DNA from: Planococcus citri
Lineage: Eukaryota; Arthropoda; Insecta; Hemiptera; Pseudococcidae
Length of the DNA: 64,000 nt
Assembly (NCBI RefSeq): GCF_950023065.1
Contig: NC_088677.1
Span: 89,181,469 to 89,245,468 of the forward strand
Direction: 5' to 3'
How positions within the stretch are numbered: the first letter of the stretch is position 1; the number at the start of each line of letters is the position of its first letter. The position numbers and the translations under genes were made by a program. The notes beneath the pieces are model-generated. The model was given only the letters and a program-made list of their open reading frames with translations. It was not told the DNA's origin and ran no database searches. This document shows positions 23,701 through 33,821 of this stretch, piece after piece.

Positions 23701-25140
23701 GAGGGAAAATTTGAAAAAAAAATACCAATCATAGTGCTCATGCAGATACATTTTTGAAAAAAAAATTTCATGTACTTAAATTAGGTTCGGAGATACGGCG
23801 GTTTCAAATTTTCGTTTGTCAATATATCTCCCCTGGGGGGCCCACAATTTTTGAAGAAAATTCAAGTTGCTAGAATCATATCTCCTTCAAGTATTTTGAG
23901 TGAATACAGATTTTTTTGTCAAAACTCGTTAAAGCATGGATTTTTTCTCCCCGAACAAGGCCCTTTTTTCGCTATTATGAGCAAGGAGAGGTTGGGGGGG
24001 ATTTTTTGCCTCCGACATTTTTTTTAATGGTACCCAACTATGTTTCATCAAAATTTCAGAAATCCGAGGACAGGGACATTTCACCTACAGGAATACCCTT
24101 TCAGCTATCTTGATGTAAGCACAAATACTTCTGCGCATGTAGTTTTACGATCATGCTGTGTAAATGAATTTTCAATTACACAATTCTGAGGTAAAATTTC
24201 ACGCTGAACAACTTGATTCTCTTAGATTTCCGCCATTTGTCCATATTTTTGGAGAAAAACGCAAAAAACGTGGTTTTTTGAGAGTTTTTTGAGCTTTTGA
24301 GCTTGACCCACCACTCCAAATGGCCGGGTGATGATTTCTATAGAAAGTAGACCTAAAGATACATATTTGACGAAAAAATCGTTTTGGTATGTTTTTTCGT
24401 TCCGGAGTAATGTCGATTTAAAGTTTTCTTTTGTCCCCCCTTCTCTCCCTGTGTGATGAAAAATTCTGAAAAAATTCAGGGAGGTACGCCCATGTATCCT
24501 CTAACTATATTCGTTTACAGAATCAATTTATCTTAATTACGCGCTGATACAGAATTTTTCCCCTGAAAAACGCGTTTTATGACCCCCCTGGCTGAGGGGG
24601 GTGGGGTGGGGAGCGGGCTATGGGCCCAAAATTATTTTTTGGGGGTACTAAACATACCCTGTGAGTTTCATCGAAATCTGAGGTTAAGGGCATTTTGCCT
24701 ATCTTATCGGGGGGTACCCTTTTCATAATTATTTTTTTTAGAATTTCCATTGTCTTCAAATTTATAAATTTTCAAACCAATTTTCAGAACTTGCTTTTTA
24801 TTCTAAATTAAGAATTAAATCTTATAAAATATGTTAAGAATTTGCATTGCCTCTAAATTACATGAAAAAAAAAATGGGTAATTTTTACAAAAAAATCTAA
24901 CTAAATACTGGTATTTAGCACAATTAAGTACCAGATCCCATTCTATAATTTTTACTGTAATCATATATGTAGTAAAAATTATCATTTTAATAAATTTTGC
25001 TATAGGTACCAATAGTAAAAATCAGTTTGTTTTAATAATTTTTACTGAATCATGATAATAAAAATTACATGTTTCAATTGTACAAAAATTAGTTTAGTTA
25101 CTCATTTTGAAGTAATTTTTAAATTATAAGTAAAAAGTTG
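20720..25140. repeat. Dispersed AT-rich repeat, copy 2, split by the fold-back
   Basis: The outer parts (20720-21406 and 24724-25140) follow the order of the copy at 14.65-15.64 kb, starting from CTGCAAAGTGTGCGTAGCT. The middle is the 3.3-kb fold-back. The continuity across the insertion shows that the fold-back is the younger event. Confidence 0.6.
21407..24723. mobile_element. 3.3-kb fold-back element with 830-845-bp near-identical arms
   Basis: The left arm (21407-22250) and right arm (23892-24723) are reverse complements with very few differences over hundreds of bases, starting AAAGGGTACCCCCCGATAAG at both ends. The 1.6-kb centre (22251-23891) has no recognisable transposase. Target duplication is not clear. 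A diverged piece of the same family lies at about 59.25-59.50 kb. The arm identity suggests recent movement, or correction between the arms. Confidence 0.85.
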
Positions 25141-25350
25141 AAAATTATTCATGTCAAGGTAGTTCTTACTATACTTATGGCTATAGGTAGACAAAAAATT
25201 AATGAAATGAATTTTTAGTTAGCAAATGATATCATAATTCATAACTCAATTTCAGCATTATTTTTGCCCCATTATCATGTACTACATAGGTAACTCCAAA
25301 GCATTTACCTATCCAATTTTCCTACGAAAAATCCGTCACCTACCTACTTA
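25141..25350. other. Gene-free AT-rich sequence
   Basis: Nothing recognised. Confidence 0.4.
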
Positions 25351-25432
25351 CCTCACGGGGATTCGAACCTGGGTCCCTAAATTTCCTATTCCTACCTTAC
25401 CTACATGCCCTAACCATTCGACTACGAGTTCA
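25351..25432 (-). repeat. tRNA-like SINE head
   Basis: Read on the minus strand, this contains an A-box-like TAGTCGAATGGTTAGGGCA and a perfect B-box GGTTCGAATCC at the right spacing. The acceptor-stem halves do not pair, and the anticodon region is AT-rich and irregular, so it is not a functional tRNA gene. It is best read as the promoter head of a SINE of a different family from the one at 3.5 kb. Its other end was not defined. Confidence 0.55.
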
Positions 25433-26100
25433 CATGGTGGGTTAGGGCATTAAAAGAATATATTTGTTGGGTAAACGCCCCACCAAACCACTCCCACTTG
25501 GAACATACAGCTAACAGATGAGGGGTGTAACAGGGTACTATGAAAAACAGCTGGTGATGGAATAGACTGGGGGTATAGCAGAGTACAATGAGCGGCAGGT
25601 GTTCTACAAGTCCCCTTTTCCCTTTTTTAGGATTTAATGCATTAAAATAATGAACTAAAATTGCAATTATTACTCAGCAATTACCCATCCGAATTGAATG
25701 AAAATTAATCTATTCCCTCCGCCTTAATGATTCTCAAATGGTGTCCAATAGGTACAAAAAACGGTTGGATAGCTTAAGAGAACATTCATTGTAATTGAAA
25801 TTTCAATTTCTCAAAGCGAAACCAATAGTGTGCTACGCACACTAAAAAAACAACATAATTGTAATAAATCAGAAAAAAATACATTCTAAAAAATTGAGAT
25901 ATTGCGTACATTTATAAAGATTCTTAGAATGATTTACAACATCCTAAAATTATTGATAATACAAAAAAAATTAAAAAGAAACAATAATGCTGTATGAATG
26001 ATCATGAATATTGAAGATGATAAATCAAAAATACAAGGAGTCGCTGAAAGTTCAGTTTCTAATGCACACAGTTATGTAATAGCGTCCATATACTCATCTA
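25433..26100. other. Gene-free sequence
   Basis: Short AT-rich unique-looking sequence. No open frame with family motifs and no paired repeat ends. Confidence 0.4.
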
Positions 26101-26508
26101 TTGAATAAAATGCTTTTTTTAGCAGTCATTTTTTCAGAGTTTTAGAAAATAATTTTGTGCAATTGATAATTTTGATTTCATTTGGAATTTTGTTATAAAT
26201 TTTTGCAGCCATGAAGTCTATACTAGCTTGGAAAAATGTAGTCCTGAATTGTGTGCTATGTAGTTGTTGGCTATTGCTAGTGTAATGACTATGTTGAGGG
26301 GTATGTAATTTTACTATGCCCTTCTTCACAATTCGGGCTATCAGATATATGTATAAGCGGGGTAAGGTTAAAATTTCATTTGAAAGAAAGACATTCTTGC
26401 ATGATTCTGTGACTTGCATTCGATAGATGATTCTTATTGCTCGTTTTTATGTTACAAAGATTCTCTGCATAAGACTGATATTAGCGCCCCAAAACACCAA
26501 GCCATATC

Positions 26509-26992
26509 CAGGGTTGTACAAAAACGTGTTTTTTAAAAAAAAAAACAAAATAAACGTTTTTTTTGTTTTAAAACAGTTTTTTTTACTTGTTTAAAACTAT
26601 GTGTTTAAAACGCGTTTTAAACACGTTTAAAATGTGTTTTAAACACAAATACATTCGTTTTGGGTTCATCAGACATCAATTTTTAAGATGTGACGTCATA
26701 AAATAGCTATACAGCTCAAGAAATATTGAAAAATTGGAATCAAAACACAAAATTTGTCTCTAAAAATACTGTTTGTTCAATTTCACTTTTTTTCAACAAG
26801 AAATTTAAAAAAAAGTGTTTTTTTTAGGAAATTGGAGTTGAAAAAAAACACGTTTAAAACAAAAAAAAACACTGTTTTAAACGGTTTTAAATGGCCTTTT
26901 TTGTTTAAAACATCGTTCTGTTTTTTTTCAGTTGTTTTAAACGTGTTTTAAACATGTTTAAAACATTTTTGTTTTAAACATGTACAACCCTG
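26509..26992. mobile_element. 484-bp hAT-type MITE with 8-bp target duplication
   Basis: The ends are inverted CAGGGTTGTACA repeats. A perfect 8-bp direct repeat GCCATATC flanks both sides (26501-26508 and 26993-27000), the hallmark of hAT insertions. Both halves are packed with near-self-complementary GTTTAAAAC/GTTTTAAAC units. No transposase. It interrupts the LINE at 26.1-27.7 kb. Confidence 0.85.
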
Positions 26993-27126
26993 GCCATATC
27001 CCATATTAGACTGGAACATTCCATAATATGCCATTTTTAAAGTTTGCACATCGGTAACACCTTTTAATTGCCAAATAAGATAATTTATTGATGATTAAAG
27101 TTTCCAAGCTAAATAGTCTTATGTGA

Positions 27127-27348
27127 TCAGTCCAAGTTAGACTGGAGTTGATGTATACTCCCAGTTATAGGCCGTGCCAAATTTAAATTTTGTGTGCTGT
27201 GACCAAAATATATTAGGTTTGTTTTCTCAACATTTAATTTCATTTTATTTATTCTGAACCACACTATCAAATCATCAACAACCTGCTGCACTGAGACACC
27301 CATATTCATAGGAATCAGTGCTGAAGTGTCATCTGCAAATATGATCAA
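27127..27348 (-). pseudogene. RT palm fragment (FADD) of the LINE
   Basis: A 73-residue open piece with IFADDTSALIP, VVDDLIVWF and NKMKLNVEKTNLIYFG, the RT catalytic loop and following region. It is part of the dead LINE at 26.1-27.7 kb. Confidence 0.8.
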
Positions 27349-27706
27349 GTTACTTCTTACATTTTTTGGAAGGTCATTGGCATAGTAAATAAAGAACAGA
27401 GGTCCTAATATTGACCCCTGTGGAACTCCTTGCTCGACTGGGTATTGTTCAGAGAAATGGTATTCTCCATTTATATCTTCTGTCTTAACAATTGTGAGTT
27501 CTAATTTTGAGAAAGGATGTAGTCCAGTCCAAAGCCACCCCTCTAATACAATACTTTTCTAGTTAACCTCGCAATATTTTATGATCAATCATATCAAATG
27601 CTTTTGAAAGATCGCAAAATAACCCTATAATGTCATTTTTGTTGTGGAGATTTTCCAAGATATTGCGAATAAGTTGATAAATGGCACTTGTTGTATTTTG
27701 ATTTCA

Positions 27707-28715
27707 CAGTTCGAATGGGCATTGCATTTTGAACTTTTGTAAATGGCGCTGTAAGTGGGAGTTACCATTTAAAATTCTGAAAAAATGTCCATAGATGTGC
27801 CTTTTGATTCCTTTTCGAAATATTCAATTTTCGATACGAGATCTTTTAATTGAGAAGGAGCACCCCCCCTCCTCTAAATTTTGGCGAAACTTACAAAAAA
27901 AGAATCTGGGGCATGTGATATATCGAATTGTATGTTTTTGATGACGCTGAACACGAATGTGACGTCAGATTTTTGATTATGGACCCATTCACGCCCTCCA
28001 GCACCTCCCCAAATGGGGTAACAGTCAAAAAAATGGTTTCATTCGTGTGACACATGAAATAGTATGTGTCCAATATAGCTGAACACGAATATAGCCTTAG
28101 TTATTCAAACTGACCTCACCCATGGCCCCCAGAACCTTCCCAAATAGGTAAAAGTCCAAAAAATGTAATCCATTTGTGTGGGGGCTGTGGATGGGGTCCA
28201 ATCAAAAATCTGACGTCACATTCGTGTTCAGCGTCACCAAAAACATACAATTCTTTATATCACATACCCCAGATTCTTTTTGAAAGTTTTGTCCAAATTT
28301 AGGGGAGGGGGTGCTCCTCCTCCATTAAAAGATCCTATCTCGAAAATTGAATATTTTGAAAAACCATAAACTGGTACATCTATGGACATTTTTTCAGAAT
28401 TTTAAATGGTAGCTCCCACTTACAGCGCCATTTTCAAATTTGAACATTCAATTTGAAAGTTCATCAACTTTTGAAAATTTCAAAATGCTTAAAAAGTTCA
28501 GAATGCAATACCCTTTCGAATTGTGAAATCAGTTTTGATTAAAGTATCACAGCTTTTGAGGTATGCGCTGCTGAAATTGAGTACCTCGAGACAATGTGAA
28601 AATAATGGTTTCTTACATATTGGGTGGGTAGACAATAGACATTGTTGACCGAAATCGAAATGACTCAAAAACGTTGGTTGAGTTGAGGTAGAATGACCCT
28701 ACATTGAATAAGCAA
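27707..28715. repeat. Composite fold-back upstream of the orphan promoter block
   Basis: It opens with TTCGAATGGGCATTGCATTTTGAA and closes with the mirrored form near 28.5 kb. Paired blocks include CAGATTTTTGATT/AATCAAAAATCTG and GAACACGAATGTGACGTCA/TGACGTCACATTCGTGTTC. A right-hand part (28560-28710) carries the TTGGTTGAGTTGAGGTAGAATGA end. Related elements sit just upstream of genes 4, 5 and 6. No coding evidence. Confidence 0.65.
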
Positions 28716-29690
28716 AACTCAGTGGGAGATGTCTCTGTACATTAGAGGGTACTCTCATCGTAGACGTAAGGGGATCACCGCACCCCTGGATCATCTCTTT
28801 GAGTACTACAATTAGTTAATTACAGTTGAATTTTCGGCGGGCCATTTCCGGAACGGACCCTGCTTACGTACGTAAGATATCTAATTGGAAGGAATCTTGT
28901 TTGTAAGATTCATTGAACCACTGATTAGAATTTCTCAAGGAATACCGTAGGTTATTACCAATTTAATATCAACATCTATCTACTCGATGTATCTATAAGC
29001 TTGTGATAGAGATTAAGACGAATGCCTCGTATTACCATCTCATGGTAATCGTACCGAGAAAGAAATCATCAGCAGATACATATTTGAAAATTAATAAAAA
29101 AAATTATTTGATCAGGAAACTGATTCCGATTAAGGGAGATAGGCACTCATAGTAGCCAGATAATTCAGGATTGATTCAATTTCAATACAACTAGTGTATG
29201 GATACGTTGGATTTGTTTTTGCTCTGGGTTTTCTTGGTAAGTAGAAGTATCCCTTTCCTTCTCACCTATCTACTCGTACTTATTTCTTAATTCTTTCGAC
29301 GCTTTTCAAAATTTATTTGCTATTAATTGGAAAATTACTCCTAACAACATGAATCCGAAATTGAGCCGTAATATTTTATATGAAGTGTGCATAGAATTTT
29401 GAAATTACAGTAACTTGGCCAGAGAATCTTTTCGGTCTTAGTGGTCACTTTTCAAATCGATAATCCCTCCAAAATGTACAGAATTTCTATATTTTAGGAA
29501 CAAATTTCAACATTCAAAAATTAGATGAACTGAGTGATTCATTTTTTTTTCAAAAATGTAATTGCTTGTCAACATCATCAATTTTAAAGATGTGCTATTT
29601 TTCGAAATGAACCTTACTTTACTTTCAAACAGTCGAGTTGAATTAATAATTTTGGTCAAAAATATAAAATTTTGCAAGGTAGGGTCAAAA
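28716..29690 (+). promoter_or_regulatory. Orphan copy of the gene-family upstream block (no gene follows)
   Basis: It carries the shared core (28973-29043), the ATTATTTGATCAGGAAACTGATTCC stretch and a candidate 5' UTR exon ending TTTTCTTG with the donor GTAAGT at 29237. These match the regions before genes 5 and 6 closely. Homology stops near 29.69 kb, before the signal-peptide exon would come, and the T-rich repeat begins. This is the 5' remnant of a deleted seventh family member. Confidence 0.6.
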
Positions 29691-30570
29691 TGATTCTGCG
29701 ATTTCTCTGTTTCTTGCTGATCGTTGTCGCTTTCTTATTTTGCAAAAAATTTTAGAAAGTTTCGTTTTTTGATCAAAAATTTCCAAAAAGTCGAATGCGT
29801 CACTTTTTATTAGTAATTCCCCAAAATTTCTGCTTTTTACTAAAATATTTAAAATATTGCTTTTCTCCAGGAATTGTGAAAAATTTACGTTATTTATTTT
29901 TTCAAAAAATGGCTAAAATTTTCGCTTTTTGCCAAAAATTGCTCAGAAAAGCCATATTTACTTTTTGATAAAATTATTTTAGGTAAAATTCTCTCTTTCT
30001 GTCAATAATAGCAAGAATCTGCTCTTTGTCTAAACGATCAAAAAGTTTCGCTTTTTGTCAAAAATTGTTGGTTTTTTCTCATGCTTAAGTATGGTAACTG
30101 CTTTTTCGTCAAAAATTTGCTTCTTTGTCGGAAATTACAAATTTTTTTTTTTTTTTGCCAAAAATTGTCAAAAAGTTTTACTTACCTACTTTTTTTTGCC
30201 CAAAAATTGCTTTAAAAAATGTCCTTTTCGAGGGGAAGAACTTTGCGGGAAGAATTTTTGTGGTGCCCTGCCTTTTGCTAAAATTATTGTCGAAGTCTCG
30301 CTTTCTGCCAAAAACAGCAAACAGTCTAGTTTATTTCCAAAAATTTCTAAAAAAAATGTCTAATTTTTTCAAAAATTGTGCTGAAGTCTTACTTTTTTGC
30401 CGGAAATTTTTTTGTTGCCAAAAGTTACCAAAAAGTCTCGCTTTGAATTTTAATTATAATTTAGATAACCATATCTTCCAGAACCTACCCCCCCCCCCCC
30501 TTGGTCGTCCAAATGATATTGGTCCCCTTGTATGAAACCCTCCAAGTTGTAAAGTATCAATAAATATGAT
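29690..30570. repeat. T-rich dispersed repeat, copy 2, with CCAAAAATTG array
   Basis: It matches 3355-4065 and 5956-6190 and provides the uninterrupted state for the SINE and roughly for the fold-back there. Irregular units of about 40-60 bp built on TTTTTGCCAAAAATTG(C/T) repeat across 29.9-30.45 kb. Open frames here are low-complexity Phe/Leu/Lys strings and are not genes. Confidence 0.6.
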
Positions 30571-30901
30571 TTTTTTTTTTTTTGGGATGTTTATAATTAC
30601 TAGATTATTACACCCTACGTCAGATTAATTGAATTTGTCAGTTTGTGTTTTTTAACAAAAGTAATGAGTTTTTCTATTTCGGAGGGGCTGTCAGGAATGG
30701 AGAGAGAGTTTTCATCTATTTGAAGAGCAAATCGATCTTGGTGTAATTGGGGACAATGGAATAGTAAGGTGTTGAACAGATATGAGTTCAGAAGAGCAAA
30801 ATTATCATGATGGTTTAGGGGCTTTTAGGTAAAGATAGTTTTGGTTATGTGTGATTTTGGTGTGTCCAATTCTCAATCTTGTCAAGATAACTTCTTCAAG
30901 A

Positions 30902-31512
30902 CTATTTAAGTGGGAGAGGTTTTTCCAAGGATGGACTGATTTTTTTATGTTGAAAGAGCTTGTTGACTGTTTGTTGGGACCAGAAATTTTGCCAATTCAT
31001 GTATATATTGTGATTGAGAAAAAATTTGATGTCGTGAGCTGTGATGATGGTAAGGGGTGGGAAAAGTATAGTTGCAGACTTTGCATAAGTATCAACAATT
31101 TCGTTTCCAGTGATTCCAATGTGGCTGGGAACATACATAAACTGGATAATAAAGTGGGAATTTTGCAGCTCAAATAGTTTTTTAAGAATATTTTGAACTA
31201 TAGGGTGATCAGAAAATAAGTTTTGTATAGAAATTAATGAACTTAAGGAATCACTCTGGATCAAAAAATGTTTGTTATCTGGTTCAGAGGTGAGTATATC
31301 ACAGAGGCAATGATAGATAGCAGTGATCAACAGGTTGGGAGTTTGAAATTTGAAATTTCATCATTTATATAGTATGCATATCCAGAATGATGATTTGGTA
31401 TTTTTGATCCATCTGTGAAACAGAGGATGAATTCAGAATATTTTAATAGAAGTTCCAGATAGTTGTTTTTTATTACTAATGGGGAATGACTTTTCTTTGA
31501 ATAATTATTCAA
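30902..31512 (-). pseudogene. RNase H domain and C-terminus of the I-like LINE
   Basis: Two adjoining open pieces (31327-31512 and 30902-31330). The first has ILCFTDGSKIP, carrying the first catalytic Asp of RNase H. The second has SDSLSSLISI and VPSHIGITGNEIVDTYAKSA, with the second Asp and the conserved HxGIxGNExxD block. They are joined by a one-step frame change. Confidence 0.8.
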
Positions 31513-31916
31513 ATAGTAGTCAATTTGGGGAGGTTTATGCAGCCATGGAGGGTAGGATATTGGTTTTTGAACGAGAGTTTTGGGGTCTATTTGAAGATTG
31601 GTTAATGTTCTGATAAAATCAGAGATAGGTCCTTCTGATTGTTCATAAAGCTGAGGGTTGAGTATAGGTGAATTGAATATTGGGTGGGTGAGAGTGATTG
31701 GTTGAAGCTGTTGCGATGAATTTATTTGTTATTAAAGTTCTTCTGAAGTCTGGGGGTAATTCTGCTGCTTCACAGTATATACCTACTATCAACTGGAGAA
31801 GAATAGAGGGCTCCTATGCAAATTCTTAGGGCTGAGTTTTGTATTGTTTTTATGATACTAGAAGTTTTATTAGAGATATCTGTAAAACATGGACTTCCAT
31901 ATTCAGTTTTACTACG

Positions 31917-32262
31917 AATTATAGTATATTACGTGACAGGAGCGGAAAGTATGCGATTAACGAGTGCGTAGTTTAAGGAGCGAGGCGAAGCCGAGTGACT
32001 TAAATCGCACAAGTTAATCGCGTTACTGTCCAATCCTGTCGCGTATACTATTTTAATTTCATATGAGAGGAAAATAAATGCTGAAATTTTTAAAAATTGT
32101 TAATTTGGAATTTGTAAACATGTGCGGAAAACAGTTACTTTCCTCCCTAGGGAGGAAAGTAACTACTTTCCGCACGTGTTTAGATAGATGCGTTAAAGAC
32201 ATATTTTCCAACCACAAAACTGTTGCGGAAACTACTCATTTTCCGATCATATGAAATTAAAA
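31917..32262. repeat. Two adjacent fold-backs inserted in the LINE
   Basis: The first (about 31917-32055) has arms AATAGTATAxxxCG(T/C)GACAGGA with a mirrored GCGATTAA. The second (32051-32262) has ends TTTTAATTTCATATGA inward and a 30-bp perfect centre GTTACTTTCCTCCC/GGGAGGAAAGTAAC at about 32134-32163. LINE coding resumes on both sides (LLLHLYKSF, then IIRSKTEYGSP), so this is an insertion. Exact outer boundaries and target duplication are not certain. Confidence 0.65.
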
Positions 32263-32690
32263 GATTTATATAAGTGTAGTAATAATTTACGAGAGGGATT
32301 GTATTTAGGGTTTTTGATTATTTTCAAAAGATTTGGACGTTTCACGGGGTCTAATTCGGTTTTTAAAAAATGAGGGGTCCAGGTAAGCTTTTTATCAAAA
32401 ATTAGTTCTAGAAATTTAGTAGTGAATTTGAACTCTAGTGGGAGACCTTTAAAATTGAGTATGGGTTCTGGAGAAATCTTATTTTTTCTTGTAAAAAGCA
32501 TACAATGTGTTCTTGATTCTGAGAATGTAAGACCATTAGAATTTGCCCCTATTTCAATTTGATCAAGGGCTTCTTGAATTATCTGAATTGAAAGTGGGAT
32601 ATTATTTGAACGAAAGGAGATGTTTATGTCATCTGCAAAGATTCTTAAGGAGATATGTAGGTCGTGAAATAACATTAGAAATGTCATCAA
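32247..32690 (-). pseudogene. RT palm and thumb fragment of the I-like LINE
   Basis: A 147-residue piece with LRIFADDINISFRS (the catalytic DD), GLTFSESRTHCMLFTRK and KKLTWTPHF, typical of I/Jockey-superfamily RT. Its N-terminal neighbour (GVPQGS) lies in another frame. The last residues run into the adjacent fold-back element. Confidence 0.8.
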
Positions 32691-32855
32691 TGAAAAGGAT
32701 GAATAAAACTGTGCTTAGAACTGAACCTTGTGGTACTCCATTTTCTAGTTCAATTAATAATTTAGACTATGTGTTGTTGAGTCTTACTCTAAAGGTACGG
32801 TTGGTTAAGAAGTTTTGAATGAAATAAGCTACATAGATGTCCTTTTAGACCAATG

Positions 32856-33280
32856 TTGTGAAATATGAAACATTGATGCCTAGCTGTAGATGAAAATTAT
32901 TTCAATTTTTTTTTCATCTCATGGGCAGAATACTTCCGGATAATTCTTTTTTTTTTCAAGAAACCCCTTTCCTCAATCCTCCCAACAATGTTGCCCTCCA
33001 ACGTAGTAAAAACCTCGAAAGTTGAAGATATCAAAAAAAAATAAAATAAAATAAAATAAATTAAGGTAATGTCCTTTCTGCGAATAAAGTTTGAAGTGAT
33101 GGATATGTTTTTTACTTTAAACGTAAAAAATAATGAAAGTTCATTAATATAGGGATCAAATCTGCCCGAGCCAGTGAGATTAAAATCTTGAAAAAATTGA
33201 TTAATATTCGAAAATTAAAAAATAGGTAACTGATGCAAAAAGTGGATTTTCATAGCTTCAACGTAATCAAAAATAATAAC
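32856..33280. other. Gene-free AT-rich sequence
   Basis: No gene. A short (AAAAT)n run lies at about 33037-33062. Confidence 0.4.
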
Positions 33281-33752
33281 TCTTCAAAAGCGCGGAAGTA
33301 AAACAACATTATTTTCAATGTGAGAAGTCAATTTTTTTCAATCCTTCAACTTTGATGAAAAAAAAAGAGAGAGAATCGCGATGAAATACCGGATGTTATC
33401 ATCGATCTACTCGATTTATTTATCTAAGGTTGTGATAGAGATTAAGACGAATTATTCGTATGTATTACCATCTCAGCGTACTGATTGTGAGAAAGAAATC
33501 ATCAATCAACCGGAAAGCTCTCGGGGGCCATTTCACCCTTTTTATGCGCTTATCTAGGTATATCTATTACTTCCTATAGCCTTTCTAAAAAAGTTGAATA
33601 CTTCATGTTAGAATACGTATGTGACATTGAAATAAACATCAAAGATTAGGTGTAGGGTTGTTCATTTTTTTACGAAAGGGGCAATAAAACTATTTATAAC
33701 GATTGAAAATGTGCTTTGTTTTTTGTTTTCAACAGATCTGTTCGTCGCGATC
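33281..33752 (+). promoter_or_regulatory. Conserved upstream block of gene 3
   Basis: It shares the core (33401-33475), the CCGGAAAGCTCTCGGGGGCC block and the GTTAGAATACGTATGTGACA block with genes 1 and 2. Compared with them it has an internal deletion after GAAAGAAATCATCA and lacks the MITE seen at 7247-7791. It ends in the 3' splice site TTTGTTTTCAACAG at 33735. Confidence 0.45.
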
Positions 33753-33821
33753 ATGAAACAAGACATGGTTTTCATCTTCTTGCTGGCTGTGGCTGTACAA
33801 CTGAGCACCGTATTGCTTCAG
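33753..33821 (+). CDS. Gene 3 signal-peptide exon
   Basis: Twenty-three codons, MKQDMVFIFLLAVAV to LLQ, followed by GTAAAA at 33822. The acceptor CAG at 33735 precedes it. The intron to 35856 is 2034 bp, longer than in genes 1 and 2 mainly because it holds the 772-bp TIR element at 34943-35714. Phase 0, as in all family members. Confidence 0.85.

Larger units (their letters stand above)
26100..27706 (-). mobile_element. Jockey-like LINE, 3' half, with an hAT MITE inside
   Basis: On the minus strand: CDLSKAFDMIDHKIL near 27.6 kb; GVPQGSILGPLFFIYYANDL near 27.40-27.43 kb; the catalytic IFADDTSAL at about 27.32-27.35 kb; NKMKLNVEKTNLI near 27.25 kb; and the C-terminal YNKIPNEIK near 26.18 kb. 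Several frame changes are needed, so the copy is dead. Its 5' side is cut at 27707 by the fold-back that opens the orphan upstream block. The motifs resemble the LINE at 10.8-14.1 kb. Confidence 0.8.
30571..32855 (-). mobile_element. I-like LINE with RNase H domain, 5'-truncated
   Basis: On the minus strand: FLTNRTFRV and GVPQGSVLS near 32.74-32.82 kb; the catalytic IFADDINIS near 32.63 kb; RSKTEYGSP near 31.9 kb; RNase H start CFTDGSK near 31.41 kb; RNase H middle IQSDSLSSL near 31.26 kb; and YVPSHIGITGNEIVD near 31.1 kb. It ends in poly-A (T run at 30571-30585), preceded by GGTGTAATAATCTAGTAATTAT, the same 3' end as the fragment at 41.94-42.25 kb. Frameshifts and a fold-back insertion at 31.92-32.26 kb make it dead. 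Confidence 0.85.

Noticed and set aside
22251..23891. Transposase search in the centre of the 3.3-kb fold-back
   Set aside because: All open frames are under 95 codons with no DDE or other transposase motif visible.
25351..25432. Possible tRNA gene on the minus strand
   Set aside because: A and B boxes are present but the acceptor stem does not pair. It fits a SINE head.
29880..30440. CRISPR-like regular repeats
   Set aside because: The CCAAAAATTG units vary in length and sequence and have no unique spacers of constant size. The genome is eukaryotic.
30125..30535. 102- and 136-codon + strand frames, Phe/Lys-rich
   Set aside because: They are produced by the T-rich CCAAAAATTG repeat. Amino-acid composition is low-complexity.
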